A stretch of DNA of 32,795 bases from a virus. Of this stretch, positions 1 through 7,567 are shown in pieces. The position numbers and the translations under genes were made by a program. The number at the start of each line of letters is the position of its first letter. The stretch's first letter is position 1. Under the pieces are notes generated by a model. The model worked only from the letters and a program-made list of their open reading frames with translations. It had not been told where the DNA came from and did not search any database. The stretch is taken from positions 1 to 32,795 of IMG/VR virus record IMGVR_UViG_3300017991_000280, one strand, 5' to 3'.

Positions 1-1
1 G

Positions 2-70
2 AAGGGAAAGGCGGCCCTGATCCGAGCACGGGTCCGGGCGATCGACAAGGAGGCAAGCCGTGACGAATGA
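2..70 (+). CDS. C-terminal end of an upstream gene (partial)
   Basis: The frame beginning at base 2 is open from the window edge to a TGA at 68-70 and encodes about 22 basic residues ending KEASRDE. Its codons end in G or C more often than those of the other two frames. It would overlap the next gene's GTG start at 60 by 11 bases, in keeping with the tight packing elsewhere. No function can be read from so short a tail, and it could be chance. Confidence 0.3.
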   Translation, partial: KGKAALIRARVRAIDKEASRDE

Positions 71-623
71 CGACCGTGTGACGTTCGAGGAGGTCCGGCC
101 GCTCGTGAAGCTGTTCGCGGTCGAGATGGAGCTGCAGTTCCGCGAGAACGAGGCGGCCAAGGGGCACGGGTCCGGGGAGTACCCGGACGTCGGGAACGCC
201 TTCGCGTCCCTGGCCGAGAACGTCGGCGACGTCGCCCGGGTCCTGAAGTTCGGGATCACGGACGCCGTCGACCAGGCGACCCTCGTCGCCCGCCTGGCGG
301 ACGTCGCGAACGTGGCGGCGCTCCTCGGCATGATGAAGAACGGGCACTGGCCGCGTGTCAACGAGAAGGAGTTCGGCAAGGGGAGTCCGGTCGTCCTCGA
401 AACGCTGGGCGTGACGATCGGCGTTCTGAAGGACGCCCTCGAGCAGATCCCCGGCGGTGGCGAGGCGGTGCGGTTCCTGCACGGGATCCGCGACCGGATC
501 CGGGAGGCCGCATCGGCGCACCTGCGCGGCCTGTCCGTGGCGGCCCAGGATGCCGCGGCCGTCGAGGAGTCCGCCTCGGCGACCGTCGAGCGGGCCGGCC
601 ACGATGAAGGAGGCGAGTCATGA
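60..623 (+). CDS. MazG-like nucleotide pyrophosphohydrolase-fold protein, divergent
   Basis: 187 residues. It starts at GTG 60 behind a strong SD (AAGGAGG, 48-54). Residues 20-95 follow the layout of phage MazG-like proteins: a helix with QFREN, a basic/Gly stretch, LAENVGDVARVL where the family has an EExxE helix, then LVARLADVANVAALL where it has ExxDxxN. MazG enzymes hydrolyse (d)NTPs to monophosphates, which in phages can adjust nucleotide pools. Several metal-binding glutamates appear replaced here (LVARLAD instead of an ExxD), so activity is uncertain. The C-terminal 90 residues are unassigned. The stop overlaps the next ATG (ATGA at 620), so the two genes are probably translationally coupled. 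The MazG call is an inference from pattern; that the gene is real is well supported by codon bias and start context. Confidence 0.6.
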   Translation: MTNDDRVTFEEVRPLVKLFAVEMELQFRENEAAKGHGSGEYPDVGNAFASLAENVGDVARVLKFGITDAVDQATLVARLADVANVAALLGMMKNGHWPRVNEKEFGKGSPVVLETLGVTIGVLKDALEQIPGGGEAVRFLHGIRDRIREAASAHLRGLSVAAQDAAAVEESASATVERAGHDEGGES

Positions 624-2143
624 CTGACCTGTTCCTGGACGACGGGAAGAAGAAGGGGGGCGGCCTCCTGAAGGGCCGCCAGGGGACCGGCGGGAAGTCG
701 CCGGCGAAGACGAAGGCCGCCGGGAAGAAGAAGACCGGCGACGGCGAGACGAAGGTCCCGGCCGCGACCGCGAAGAAGCTCCGGGAGCTCGCGAAGACGA
801 TCGGCCTCGTCGAGCTCACGGACGAGCAGCTCCGCGACTTCGTCGACGGGTGCCACGTCGAGACCGAGAAGACGGACGGCCAGAAGGTCTCGGTTCGCGC
901 GATGGACTTCGACGAGCCGACGAAGGGGTTCCTCGTCGAGGAGTCCATGTTCGACGAGGGCGAGGGCGCGGACGCCTTCGATCACTCCGAGGCGCCCGGC
1001 TCGACGATCGCGCCGGACGACGAGGAGCCCGAGGGCGACCTGGACCAGGTCCTCGACCACGTGCGCGGCCTCGGCTTCCCGAACACGACGCCGGCTCACG
1101 GCCTGGACATCCTGGGCGGCGAGGACGTCGAGCTCGAGCGGGAGGACGGCGGCCGCTACCTGGTCGGCCGGTACGACGAGTCCCTCCACGTGCGGGCGAC
1201 GAACCTCGGCGAGGGGCCGGACCTGTACTCGAATCCGGCCGACGACCCGGACGCGACCGACGATCCGGGCGCCGGCGAGGCCCAGGGCGGCGAGGAGCCG
1301 CCCGAGTCCTCCGAGCCCGACCCGGAAGACCCGCCGGCCGGCGAGGGCGGCCAGGAGCCGCCCAGCGGCCCTCAGGAGGAGCCGACGGAGCTCGCCGACG
1401 ACGTGAAGGGCGTCCTGAAGGCGGTCCAGCGGGCGCGGGCGATCGACCAGGTCATTCGCGGACTCGAGGGGGACCTGAAGGACGCGAAGGACGAAGTGAA
1501 GCGGATCAAGGACGAGATCGACGAGAAGTCCAAGGAGCTCCGCGAGACGATCCGGCACACGGACCCCGGCCCGCTGTTCGACCGGCGGCCGCGGTGCAAG
1601 CGGTGCCAGGAACGCTCGACGGATCTCGCCGTCGGTCCCGAGGGCTCGAGCTGGTCGACCCGCGAGGTCTGCCCGACGTGTCGGAAGGTCCTCCAGGAGG
1701 AGCTCGACGCCGCGGCCCGCGGCGAGGCCCAGGAGGACGCGGAGGACGCCGGCGCCGGCGAGACGACCGAGGAGCCGGAGGCCTCGACGCCCTGCCCGTA
1801 CTGCGCGGAGGACGACGAGCCGGAGCCGCTCCCGGGCCGCACGCCCGAGGACGGCCTGTACCACGACACGGCGGACGGCTGGGTTCCCTGCACGACGCCT
1901 CGCGAGGACCCGCCGGCGGAGGAGCCGGACGACGAGGAGGACGAGGGCGGCCATGGCGTCGACCTCGAGAAGCTCAAGTTCACGCGGACGAACGTCGCGG
2001 AGGCCTTCGACGAGCTCGTCGATCGCCACGGATGGGACCGTGTCGCCTGGACCCTGAAGCCGGACTATGACCAGGGGAAGGGCCTCACGAAGAAGATCAC
2101 GATCGGCGACGTCCGCTCGATCGCGGCGACCCTGGACGGCTGA
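620..2143 (+). CDS. Acidic, low-complexity protein with zinc-finger-like CxxC pairs
   Basis: 507 residues, no recognised family. It starts at ATG 620 with SD GAAGGAGGCGAG just upstream. The N-terminus (about 1-50) is Lys/Gly rich. Residues about 50-110 look globular. A long Asp/Glu/Pro-rich region (about 110-260) is probably disordered. A charged coiled-coil helix follows (about 265-310). Next come two CxxC pairs, Cys326/Cys329 and Cys351/Cys354, that could bind one zinc, and a third pair at Cys392/Cys395. A second acidic linker leads to a conserved-looking C-terminal segment (about 455-507, containing DRHGWDRVAW). The mix of basic tail, acidic linkers and zinc ribbons suggests a nucleic-acid-associated scaffold or a DNA-mimicking protein, but that is speculation. 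It lies just before the helicase gene. Confidence 0.75.
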   Translation: MTDLFLDDGKKKGGGLLKGRQGTGGKSPAKTKAAGKKKTGDGETKVPAATAKKLRELAKTIGLVELTDEQLRDFVDGCHVETEKTDGQKVSVRAMDFDEPTKGFLVEESMFDEGEGADAFDHSEAPGSTIAPDDEEPEGDLDQVLDHVRGLGFPNTTPAHGLDILGGEDVELEREDGGRYLVGRYDESLHVRATNLGEGPDLYSNPADDPDATDDPGAGEAQGGEEPPESSEPDPEDPPAGEGGQEPPSGPQEEPTELADDVKGVLKAVQRARAIDQVIRGLEGDLKDAKDEVKRIKDEIDEKSKELRETIRHTDPGPLFDRRPRCKRCQERSTDLAVGPEGSSWSTREVCPTCRKVLQEELDAAARGEAQEDAEDAGAGETTEEPEASTPCPYCAEDDEPEPLPGRTPEDGLYHDTADGWVPCTTPREDPPAEEPDDEEDEGGHGVDLEKLKFTRTNVAEAFDELVDRHGWDRVAWTLKPDYDQGKGLTKKITIGDVRSIAATLDG

Positions 2144-2252
2144 CGCCGCTCCAGGTACGGTGACGGGTCGCCTCGGTAGGGCACGAGGCGGCCCGTCCGC
2201 TCCGGAAGGACGAGGTCCGATCCCCGGACCGCAACACGTGAGAGGCGTCGCC

Positions 2253-2405
2253 ATGAGAGAGGCGCGAGCCGCCGGACCGTCGTTCCGGGTCCTCGTGAGA
2301 CCCGATGGATTCCTGATCCTGGAGCCGTCCCCGGAGCCGCGAAGACGGCGCCGGAGGACGCTCGCCGAGACCGTGAGGAGGCTCGCCGCGCGTCGGAGGA
2401 CCTGA
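2253..2405 (+). CDS. Small Arg-rich protein, unknown
   Basis: 50 residues. The frame stays open further upstream, overlapping the previous gene, but I chose ATG 2253 because it follows a GAGAGGCG SD and clears that gene's stop. The first 25 residues form a short beta-like stretch (FRVLVRPDGFLILEPSPEP) and the rest is arginine rich (RRRRRRTLAETVRRLAARRR). That could bind nucleic acid. It ends two bases before the helicase start, so it is probably in the same operon. No family recognised. The gap 2144-2252 holds nothing else I can name. Confidence 0.5.
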   Translation: MREARAAGPSFRVLVRPDGFLILEPSPEPRRRRRRTLAETVRRLAARRRT

Positions 2406-2407
2406 GA

Positions 2408-3979
2408 GTGTACGATCGGGTTCCCCCTCACGACGAGGCGGCCGAGGTCGCGGTACTCGGTTCCCTCCTTCTGGACTATCCGTACGCCTGGCCCATGGTC
2501 GAGGCGACCGGCCTCCGGTCCTCGGACTTCTACCGGGGCGCTCACCAGGAGGTCTTCCGGCGCCTCTCGTTCTGGGCCTGGGCGGACCGCCAGCCGGACG
2601 TCGTCACCCTTCGGGATTCGCTCCTGGCCGGTGGCAAGGTCGGCGACGAGGACGAGATCCTTCACCTTCTGTCGGACCTGATCCAGTCCGTCCCCAGCGC
2701 CGCGAACGCGGACTTCTACGCGCGGATCGTGAAGGAGAAGGCGCTCCGCCGCGGCCTGATCCGATCGGCTCACCTGACCATGGGCCAGGCGTTCGACGAG
2801 AACGCGTCCGTCGGCCAACAGATCCAGTTCGGGATCGAGGAGCTCGAGCAGCTCCGCGACGGCCTCGCCCGCGAGGACCTGAGGACCTTCAACGGGAACC
2901 AGCTCCTCGCGGACCCGCCGGCGCCGCGGGACCTCCTCGTGGGGAAGGGAATCCTCGCCCTGGGCGAGTGGATCCTGTTCCTCGGCGAGCCGAAGGCGGG
3001 GAAGTCGGCGCTCGCCCTCGACCTGGCCGCGGAGCTCGTCCGCGACGTCGACCTCGAGAACGAGTGGGCCGGCTTCTCGATCTTCGGCGGCCGGCGCGTC
3101 CTGTACCTGGTCGGCGAGGGCGGCCGCCGGTCGATGTTCGCCCGCTGGCAGAAACGATCCCAGGGCCTCGGCGTCCACGAGCGGGCGCGGTTCCTGACCT
3201 GGTTCCCCGACCCTCAGCTCATGGACATAACCCAGCCGGAGGAGTACGCCCGGCTCGAGCGGTTCATCCAGGAGAACGGCGTCGAGGTCCTCATCGTCGA
3301 CCCGCTCGCGCACTTCCACAACGGCGAGGAGAACGACGCCGGCGACATGAAGCGCGTCGCCGGCCAGTTCATCCGGCTTCAGACGACGACCGGGTGCGCG
3401 TCGATCGTCGTCCACCATACCCGGAAGGCCCAGGTCACGAGCCGGAAGGGCTCGCCGCTCGAGGGCCGCGGCTCGACGGCCCTGTACGGCGCCAGCGACG
3501 GCGCGGTCATGTTCGAGTTCGAGGGCGACCAGGACGACCCCGAGCGCCGCATGACGTTCTCACTCCGGCACGCCGAGGAGTACGTGGATCCTCAGATCGT
3601 CACCCTGAACCGCGTCCTCCTCCGCTTCGAGCTCCAGGTTCGCGGCCCGGGCCGGCCTCAGCGCGACGGCCTGGACGCCGACGACTTCCTGGACTGGATC
3701 GCCGGCCACGGGAAGCCCGTCACCCTGAAGGACGCCGCGGTGGAGTCCGGGATTCCCCTCCGGACGATCGAGCGGTGGAAGAAGGACCTCCTCGAGTCCG
3801 GCCACCTGGCCCGGTTCCGGGTGAGCACGCGGCGCCCGTACGAGTACGGCCTTCCGCACTGGTTCCAGGACTCGAGCGCGACCCAGGCGGACCTCCCCCT
3901 GGACGGTCCGCCAAATACCGATCCGCCAAACGAAGCGGCCTCGCGGGAATGCGCCTCCACAACTCCGGAAGGAGACTGA
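2408..3979 (+). CDS. Replicative DNA helicase: DnaB N-terminal domain fused to RepA-like RecA ATPase
   Basis: 523 residues. It starts at GTG 2408 with GGAGGA 7 bases upstream. Residues 1-150 match the DnaB N-terminal helical domain (PPHDEAAEVAVLGSLLLD, then VPSAANADFYARIVKEKALRR). Residues 175-400 form a RecA/AAA_25-type ATPase: Walker A GEPKAGKS (193-200), Walker B VLIVDP with Asp298, and a VVHHTRKA segment typical of RepA-like hexameric helicases. The C-terminus (about 425-490) carries a helix-turn-helix-like region (ESGIPLRTIERWKKDLLESG) that may bind DNA. The protein would unwind the phage replication fork and may recruit primase, though no primase is visible here. Its 3' end contains two of the iterons listed separately, so coding sequence and candidate origin overlap. 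Confidence 0.88.
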   Translation: MYDRVPPHDEAAEVAVLGSLLLDYPYAWPMVEATGLRSSDFYRGAHQEVFRRLSFWAWADRQPDVVTLRDSLLAGGKVGDEDEILHLLSDLIQSVPSAANADFYARIVKEKALRRGLIRSAHLTMGQAFDENASVGQQIQFGIEELEQLRDGLAREDLRTFNGNQLLADPPAPRDLLVGKGILALGEWILFLGEPKAGKSALALDLAAELVRDVDLENEWAGFSIFGGRRVLYLVGEGGRRSMFARWQKRSQGLGVHERARFLTWFPDPQLMDITQPEEYARLERFIQENGVEVLIVDPLAHFHNGEENDAGDMKRVAGQFIRLQTTTGCASIVVHHTRKAQVTSRKGSPLEGRGSTALYGASDGAVMFEFEGDQDDPERRMTFSLRHAEEYVDPQIVTLNRVLLRFELQVRGPGRPQRDGLDADDFLDWIAGHGKPVTLKDAAVESGIPLRTIERWKKDLLESGHLARFRVSTRRPYEYGLPHWFQDSSATQADLPLDGPPNTDPPNEAASRECASTTPEGD

Positions 3980-4180
3980 CCTTATGCTCCGCCAAATTCG
4001 ACCTCCGCCACGGACCCCTATTTGGCGGACCATGTCCCGCCATGGGGCCTCGGCCCTGGCCGCGGACGGCAATCCCCGCTCGGACCGCGTTCCCCCCCTA
4101 CAGGGGGGAACGACGGTACCCGTTTGGCGGAGCGGGGCTTCGCGGGGATCGCCTTCGTCGGTCCGTCGTCCGCCAATCCC
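3905..4180 (+). repeat. TCCGCCAAA iteron array, candidate replication origin or operator region
   Basis: Five exact copies of a 9-mer occur within about 225 bases: TCCGCCAAA at 3907-3915, 3922-3930 and 3988-3996, and its complement TTTGGCGGA at 4021-4029 and 4123-4131. Two partial copies lie at 4004-4010 (TCCGCCA) and 4169-4176 (TCCGCCAA). The first and fourth are embedded in a 13-base perfect inverted repeat: GGTCCGCCAAATA at 3905-3917 and its complement at 4019-4031. The array begins in the helicase 3' end and fills the otherwise gene-poor stretch 3980-4231 before the RuvC-like gene. Short direct and inverted repeats beside a replicative helicase are the usual layout of an iteron origin; binding sites for a repressor are the alternative. 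Confidence 0.7.
4090..4110 (+). other. Perfect GC hairpin within the iteron region
   Basis: TTCCCCCC (4090-4097) pairs perfectly with GGGGGGAA (4103-4110) across a 5-base loop CTACA. There is no following T tract, so it is not a textbook intrinsic terminator. It lies between two inverted TTTGGCGGA copies and could be part of the origin (an extruded hairpin or primer site) or simply a transcript structure. Confidence 0.45.
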
Positions 4181-4231
4181 TCCGGGGCGGACGCGTACCG
4201 CGACCCCGGCCAGGGCACGGATCGAGACCCC

Positions 4232-4831
4232 ATGACGGCCCGGAAGACGACGCGGAGAAAGCCGACGGCGTCCGACGCCGCACGCGCCCGCGCGCGCGAG
4301 CCGCTCGAGCAGCTCCGCCGGCCGAAGCGGATCTTCGCCCTCGACCTGGGGACGACGAAGGCTCACCCGGTCGGCTGGGCCTTCGCCGTCGGCGACGCCG
4401 TCCAGTCCGGCCAGGTCTCGATCGAGGCCCGCGGGAGGACCTCCCGGCCGCGGCGCTTCGAGTACTTCCGCGACTGGTACCTGGAGCGGCTCGAGGAGCT
4501 CGGCCCGGACATGGTCGCGTACGAGATGCCTCCCCTCGCGAAGGGCGGCCTGCAGGGGCGCCTGGCGCTCCTGGGCCTGGTCGTTCTGATCGAGGAGGCC
4601 TCGAGCCGGTGGGGCCTCGATCCGCTCGCCGCGGCGCCGGCCACGGTGAAGAAGGTCGTCACCGGGAAGGGCGACGCGTCGAAGGAACGGGTTTCCTTCG
4701 AGATCGAGAGGCGCTATCCTGACCAGCTCCCGCTCGAGGGACCCGACCAGGCGGACGCCCTGGCGGTCCTCGAGTGGGCGCGAATCGACGTCCTGGGCCT
4801 GGCGCCCAGGGGAAAGGCTGGCAAGCCATGA
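4232..4831 (+). CDS. RuvC-like Holliday junction resolvase / RNase H-fold endonuclease
   Basis: 199 residues from ATG 4232. Catalytic residues of the RuvC fold can be picked out: Asp38 in IFALDLGTTKA (first strand), Glu98 in MVAYEMPP, and Asp172/Asp175 in the C-terminal GPDQADALAVLEWAR helix. The KKVVTGKGDASKE stretch matches the RuvC pattern before the last helix. Phage RuvC-like enzymes resolve branched recombination and replication intermediates before packaging. The frame is open 70 codons further upstream, but that part runs through the iterons and is Gly/Pro/Arg rich, so I start at 4232. This start lacks a strong SD. The stop overlaps the next ATG (ATGA at 4828). Confidence 0.85.
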   Translation: MTARKTTRRKPTASDAARARAREPLEQLRRPKRIFALDLGTTKAHPVGWAFAVGDAVQSGQVSIEARGRTSRPRRFEYFRDWYLERLEELGPDMVAYEMPPLAKGGLQGRLALLGLVVLIEEASSRWGLDPLAAAPATVKKVVTGKGDASKERVSFEIERRYPDQLPLEGPDQADALAVLEWARIDVLGLAPRGKAGKP

Positions 4832-5298
4832 CGACCGACGAGACGTCCACGTCCCCCCTCCCCCTCCTGAACCCCCAGGCGCGTTACCTCGGGGAGATCC
4901 TGTACCGCGCGGCCCAGCTCGCGGGCTGGACGCCGGAGATCCGCCAGCGCGACGACGTCGGACGGACGATCGTCCACCTGGGGACGATCCCAGGCTTCCC
5001 CGGCCGGCGCCTCCTCGTGAAGATCGTCGAGGAGGTCGACTCGACCCGGCCGGCGGCCTCGCACGCGACGGAGCTCGCGGCGATCGTCCCGGACGTCTGC
5101 TCGACGCTCGAGCAGCTCGGCGACGACCGGATGAAGATCCTCCTCGGCGCCTGGCTCGAGGAGTCCGATCCCCAGGGCGACCTCGCGCGTCCGATCCAGA
5201 TCGACGGCTTCCGCTTCGACGCCGACGCCGTCGTTCGCTTCATCCGGTGGGCCGCGAAGAAGGCCGCCGGCGAGGAGGTCGATCATGGTCGCGCCTGA
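4828..5298 (+). CDS. Hypothetical protein
   Basis: 156 residues from ATG 4828, which overlaps the resolvase stop (ATGA). Reading further upstream would run into the resolvase in another frame. The protein looks globular and mixed alpha/beta (TIVHLGTIPGFPGRRLLVKIVEEVDS, then DRMKILLGAWLEES), with no membrane segment and no recognisable motif. The last 14 bases overlap the DUF3850 gene. Position suggests an accessory role in early or replication functions; no function can be assigned. Confidence 0.75.
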   Translation: MTTDETSTSPLPLLNPQARYLGEILYRAAQLAGWTPEIRQRDDVGRTIVHLGTIPGFPGRRLLVKIVEEVDSTRPAASHATELAAIVPDVCSTLEQLGDDRMKILLGAWLEESDPQGDLARPIQIDGFRFDADAVVRFIRWAAKKAAGEEVDHGRA

Positions 5299-5869
5299 TC
5301 CGATCCCGAACCAGGTCCACGAGCTCAAGTGCTGGCCGCGCTTCTTCGAGGCGATCCGGATCGGCCAGAAGACCGTCGAGGTCCGCCGCGAGGACGACCG
5401 CCGGTACCTGACCGGGGACGTCCTCCGGCTCCGGGAGTGGGACCCGAAGACCGAGGAGTACTCGGGCCGCGTCCAGGAGGTCCTCGTGCAGCACGAGCTC
5501 CGGTGCGGCGACGTCGAAGGCCTCCCGGAGGACCTCGTGATCCTCTCGATCCTCCGGGTCCGGCCGGCGCGCGAGCTCGTGACGACCGTCCAGGCCCTCC
5601 AGGACTGGCTCCGGCACAAGCCCGAATGCGAGTCGGCGCCGATGTTCGGCCCGGACCACGAGGCCTGCACGTGCGGCCTCGCCGAGGAGTGGGGCCGGCG
5701 GTTCTTCCCGCTGGGCGCCCTCGGGGACGTCTTCCACCGGATCCGCCGCGGCGACGACGTCGACCAGGCCGTCCTCGAGTCCCTCCCGCCGTGGTGGGGC
5801 CAGCTCGCGCGCGAGCTGATCGGGAAGCTCGGGATCTCGGTCTCGCGCGCGCCGGAGCTCGAACCGTGA
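5285..5869 (+). CDS. DUF3850 / ASCH-fold domain protein with C-terminal extension
   Basis: 194 residues from ATG 5285 behind a GAGGAGG SD. Residues 10-95 are a clear DUF3850 domain: HELKCWPRFFEAIRIGQKTVEVRRED, then GDVLRLREWDPKTEEYSGR, and a closing strand LVILSILRVR. DUF3850 belongs to the ASCH/PUA-like superfamily, which is thought to bind RNA or modified bases, and is common in phages. The C-terminal 100 residues include a CxC (CTCG) and a C-x-E segment and look like a separate helical region found with phage proteins. It overlaps both neighbours and so belongs to the early polycistronic block. Biological role unknown. Confidence 0.82.
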   Translation: MVAPDPIPNQVHELKCWPRFFEAIRIGQKTVEVRREDDRRYLTGDVLRLREWDPKTEEYSGRVQEVLVQHELRCGDVEGLPEDLVILSILRVRPARELVTTVQALQDWLRHKPECESAPMFGPDHEACTCGLAEEWGRRFFPLGALGDVFHRIRRGDDVDQAVLESLPPWWGQLARELIGKLGISVSRAPELEP

Positions 5870-6222
5870 GCGGCCTCGGCGAGGCCTTCGGCGAAGTCCG
5901 CCCCGAACCCGGGCCGGCCGAGATCGCGGGAGGCCTCGAGGAGGCGTTCCGCCAGGTCCGCGAGGACCTCCGCGACCCAGGCGCCGTGACGGACCGGGTC
6001 CTGGCCGCGGTGGCGGAGCGCCGCGAGGTCCTCCGCCGCTGGCTCGAGGTCTTCGAGGCGATCCTGGACGTGGCCGCCTTCTCGACCATGCCGGACGAGA
6101 CCGAGATCCCGATCTGGCCGCACCGGCGCGCGGACTGGCGCGAGGAGTTCGCGGAGTGGCCGAAGGTCACGGTCGGCATGGTCCGCCAGCTCGCGCCGAT
6201 CCTCCAGGAGCTCGCGCGGTGA
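5866..6222 (+). CDS. Hypothetical protein
   Basis: 118 residues from GTG 5866, whose GTGA overlaps the previous stop. The frame is open upstream only because it shadows the DUF3850 gene. It is mostly helical and charged (GLEEAFRQVREDLRDPGAVTDRVLAAVAERREVLRRWLEVF in parts), followed by an aromatic segment IPIWPHRRADWREEF and a helix. No family recognised. The stop overlaps the next GTG, so expression is probably coupled. Confidence 0.7.
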   Translation: MSGLGEAFGEVRPEPGPAEIAGGLEEAFRQVREDLRDPGAVTDRVLAAVAERREVLRRWLEVFEAILDVAAFSTMPDETEIPIWPHRRADWREEFAEWPKVTVGMVRQLAPILQELAR

Positions 6223-6647
6223 AAGACGACCGCCAGGGCGACTTCTTCGACCCGGAGGCCGCCCTGAACCGTCACGCCGAGGAGGCGCACAACGGCGAGA
6301 CCCGCGGGGACTGCGGCACGTGCCGAGACCTGGCCGCGGCGATCGTCGACTCCGGCGAGACGTACACCTTCACCGGGACCGGGACGTGTCGGTACTGCCC
6401 GGCCGAGCTCCTCTGGTTCGGGACGCCCGACCGATCCCAGCTCCCCGTCGATCGCGAGCGGTTCCTGGAGGCTCACCCCGAGCTCGCGAAGCCGAACGCC
6501 CTCCGCGGCTTCTGGACGACGAGGTCACGTGGAAGGACCGTAGTTCTACCGTACTCGCACTGGTCCACGTGCCCGGGAGCTGCTCGAGCTCGAGCGGACG
6601 GCCCGGGCGCCTGGTTCGACGACGACCCCGGAAGGAGCTCCCCATGA
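6219..6647 (+). CDS. Small zinc-ribbon-like protein
   Basis: 142 residues from GTG 6219 (GTGA overlap with the previous stop). Two metal-site patterns are visible: His19/His24 with Cys32/Cys35 (DCGTC), and Cys57/Cys60 (TCRYC) with His114 and Cys118 (SHWSTCPGA). The second pattern, a CxxC followed about 55 residues later by SHxxTCPxA, occurs in small phage-encoded zinc-ribbon proteins. The role could be nucleic acid or protein binding. The C-terminus is arginine and proline rich. The next gene overlaps by ATGA. Confidence 0.65.
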   Translation: MKDDRQGDFFDPEAALNRHAEEAHNGETRGDCGTCRDLAAAIVDSGETYTFTGTGTCRYCPAELLWFGTPDRSQLPVDRERFLEAHPELAKPNALRGFWTTRSRGRTVVLPYSHWSTCPGAARARADGPGAWFDDDPGRSSP

Positions 6648-6925
6648 CGACCCCCGTAACCGCCGTGTACCTGGACGACGACGGCCACCGGACCGCGGTC
6701 TTCGTCCGGCCCGACCCGGACCTGGACACGCTCGGGAACGTGTACCTCGAGATCGTGGACGAGACGAACGCCGACCAGCGGATCGGCGCCTTCGTCCGCC
6801 GCGTGAGGATTCCCCTCCACCTGGCGGACGAGTTCGAGGCCGCCTGGCGCGAGGCCCGCGAGCAGCTCGAGAGCGTCCTTCCCGACGAGGACCTGGCCGA
6901 GGAGGAGGGATCGACCGATGCCTGA
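6644..6925 (+). CDS. Hypothetical small protein
   Basis: 93 residues from ATG 6644 with SD GAAGGAG (6631-6637). The N-terminal 60 residues look like a beta sheet (VTAVYLDDDG, VYLEIVDET), followed by a helix (LADEFEAAWREAREQLESVL) and an acidic tail. This resembles a ssDNA-binding PC4-like layout only superficially; I do not assign it. It overlaps both neighbours by a few bases. Confidence 0.65.
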   Translation: MTTPVTAVYLDDDGHRTAVFVRPDPDLDTLGNVYLEIVDETNADQRIGAFVRRVRIPLHLADEFEAAWREAREQLESVLPDEDLAEEEGSTDA

Positions 6926-7181
6926 GTCCGTGAAGATCACCTTCGGCGCGGATGGCGCCCAGCGGTTCGACGAGCTCGTGCACCACCCGAAGGCCCTCCC
7001 GGAGGGCGGGGACCTCGAGCTGGCCGTGAAGGAGGACGCCACGACCGGCGGAGCGCCCGGGATCGTCGTCTCGTTCACGGTCAACGTCCACGGCCGGATC
7101 GGGCGCGCCCAGGCCGTGACGACGCTCCGGGCCTTCATGGCGGCCGCGGACGTCCTCCGCGCCCGGTACCCGTCGCCGTGA
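6918..7181 (+). CDS. Hypothetical small protein
   Basis: 87 residues from ATG 6918, 8 bases inside the previous gene and behind a GAGGAGGGA SD. It has alternating beta strands (SVKITFGADG, IVVSFTVNVHGR) and a C-terminal helix. No recognised domain. The stop overlaps the GTG of the DUF4031 gene (GTGA at 7178). Confidence 0.62.
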   Translation: MPESVKITFGADGAQRFDELVHHPKALPEGGDLELAVKEDATTGGAPGIVVSFTVNVHGRIGRAQAVTTLRAFMAAADVLRARYPSP

Positions 7182-7567
7182 CCGTCTTCGTCGATCCCCT
7201 CATGGCCTGTACGCCCTGGGGGACTCGGAAGCGGTACCGGACGGTCTCGCACCTGATCGCCGACACGCGCGCCGAGCTGGTCGCCTTCGCGGTGGACCAG
7301 CTCGGCCTCCGCCTCGAGTGGATTCAGGACGCGGAGCGGGAGGGCCGCCTGACGCACTTCGACCTCACGCCGGCGAAGCGCCAGCTCGCGGTCGCCCGCG
7401 GCGCCGTCGAGATCGACCGCCGCGAGATGGGCCGGCGGATCCGAGCAGCTCGCCGGCGAGCTCGAGTCCCGGTCCCGACGCCGGCCGAGACCGGCTGCAC
7501 GTGCTGGCATTGTCGGCGAGCTCGAGGGGAGGCGCCCCAGGTCCTCCCGGGAGGCGAGGACTCGTGA
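7178..7567 (+). CDS. DUF4031 family protein
   Basis: 129 residues from GTG 7178. The first 85 residues fit DUF4031: an opening MTVFVDPL strand, VSHLIADTRAELVAFAVDQLGLRLEWIQD, HFDLTPAKRQLAVARGAVEI, then a basic helix. DUF4031 proteins are small, found in phages and bacteria, and have no established function. The C-terminus adds a short Cys cluster (GCTCWHC), possibly metal binding. GTGA overlaps at both ends place it firmly in the early operon, directly before the DNA methyltransferase. Confidence 0.78.
   Translation: MTVFVDPLMACTPWGTRKRYRTVSHLIADTRAELVAFAVDQLGLRLEWIQDAEREGRLTHFDLTPAKRQLAVARGAVEIDRREMGRRIRAARRRARVPVPTPAETGCTCWHCRRARGEAPQVLPGGEDS

Noticed and set aside
358-948. Minus-strand open frame, with many similar minus-strand frames over the window
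   Set aside because: High GC removes stop codons from all frames. These frames mirror + strand genes, have no SD and give Arg/Pro/Ser-rich products.
850-2070. 406-codon + strand frame inside the acidic protein gene
   Set aside because: Arg/Gly/Pro-rich shadow of the real frame; no SD and no domain.
3984-4235. 83-codon ORF with a good SD (GGAAGGAG) and an ATGA overlap with the RuvC-like start
   Set aside because: About a third of its codons end in A or T, far above neighbours, and the product is Pro/Arg low-complexity. It runs through the iterons, which are better explained as DNA sites. Not excluded, but not supported.
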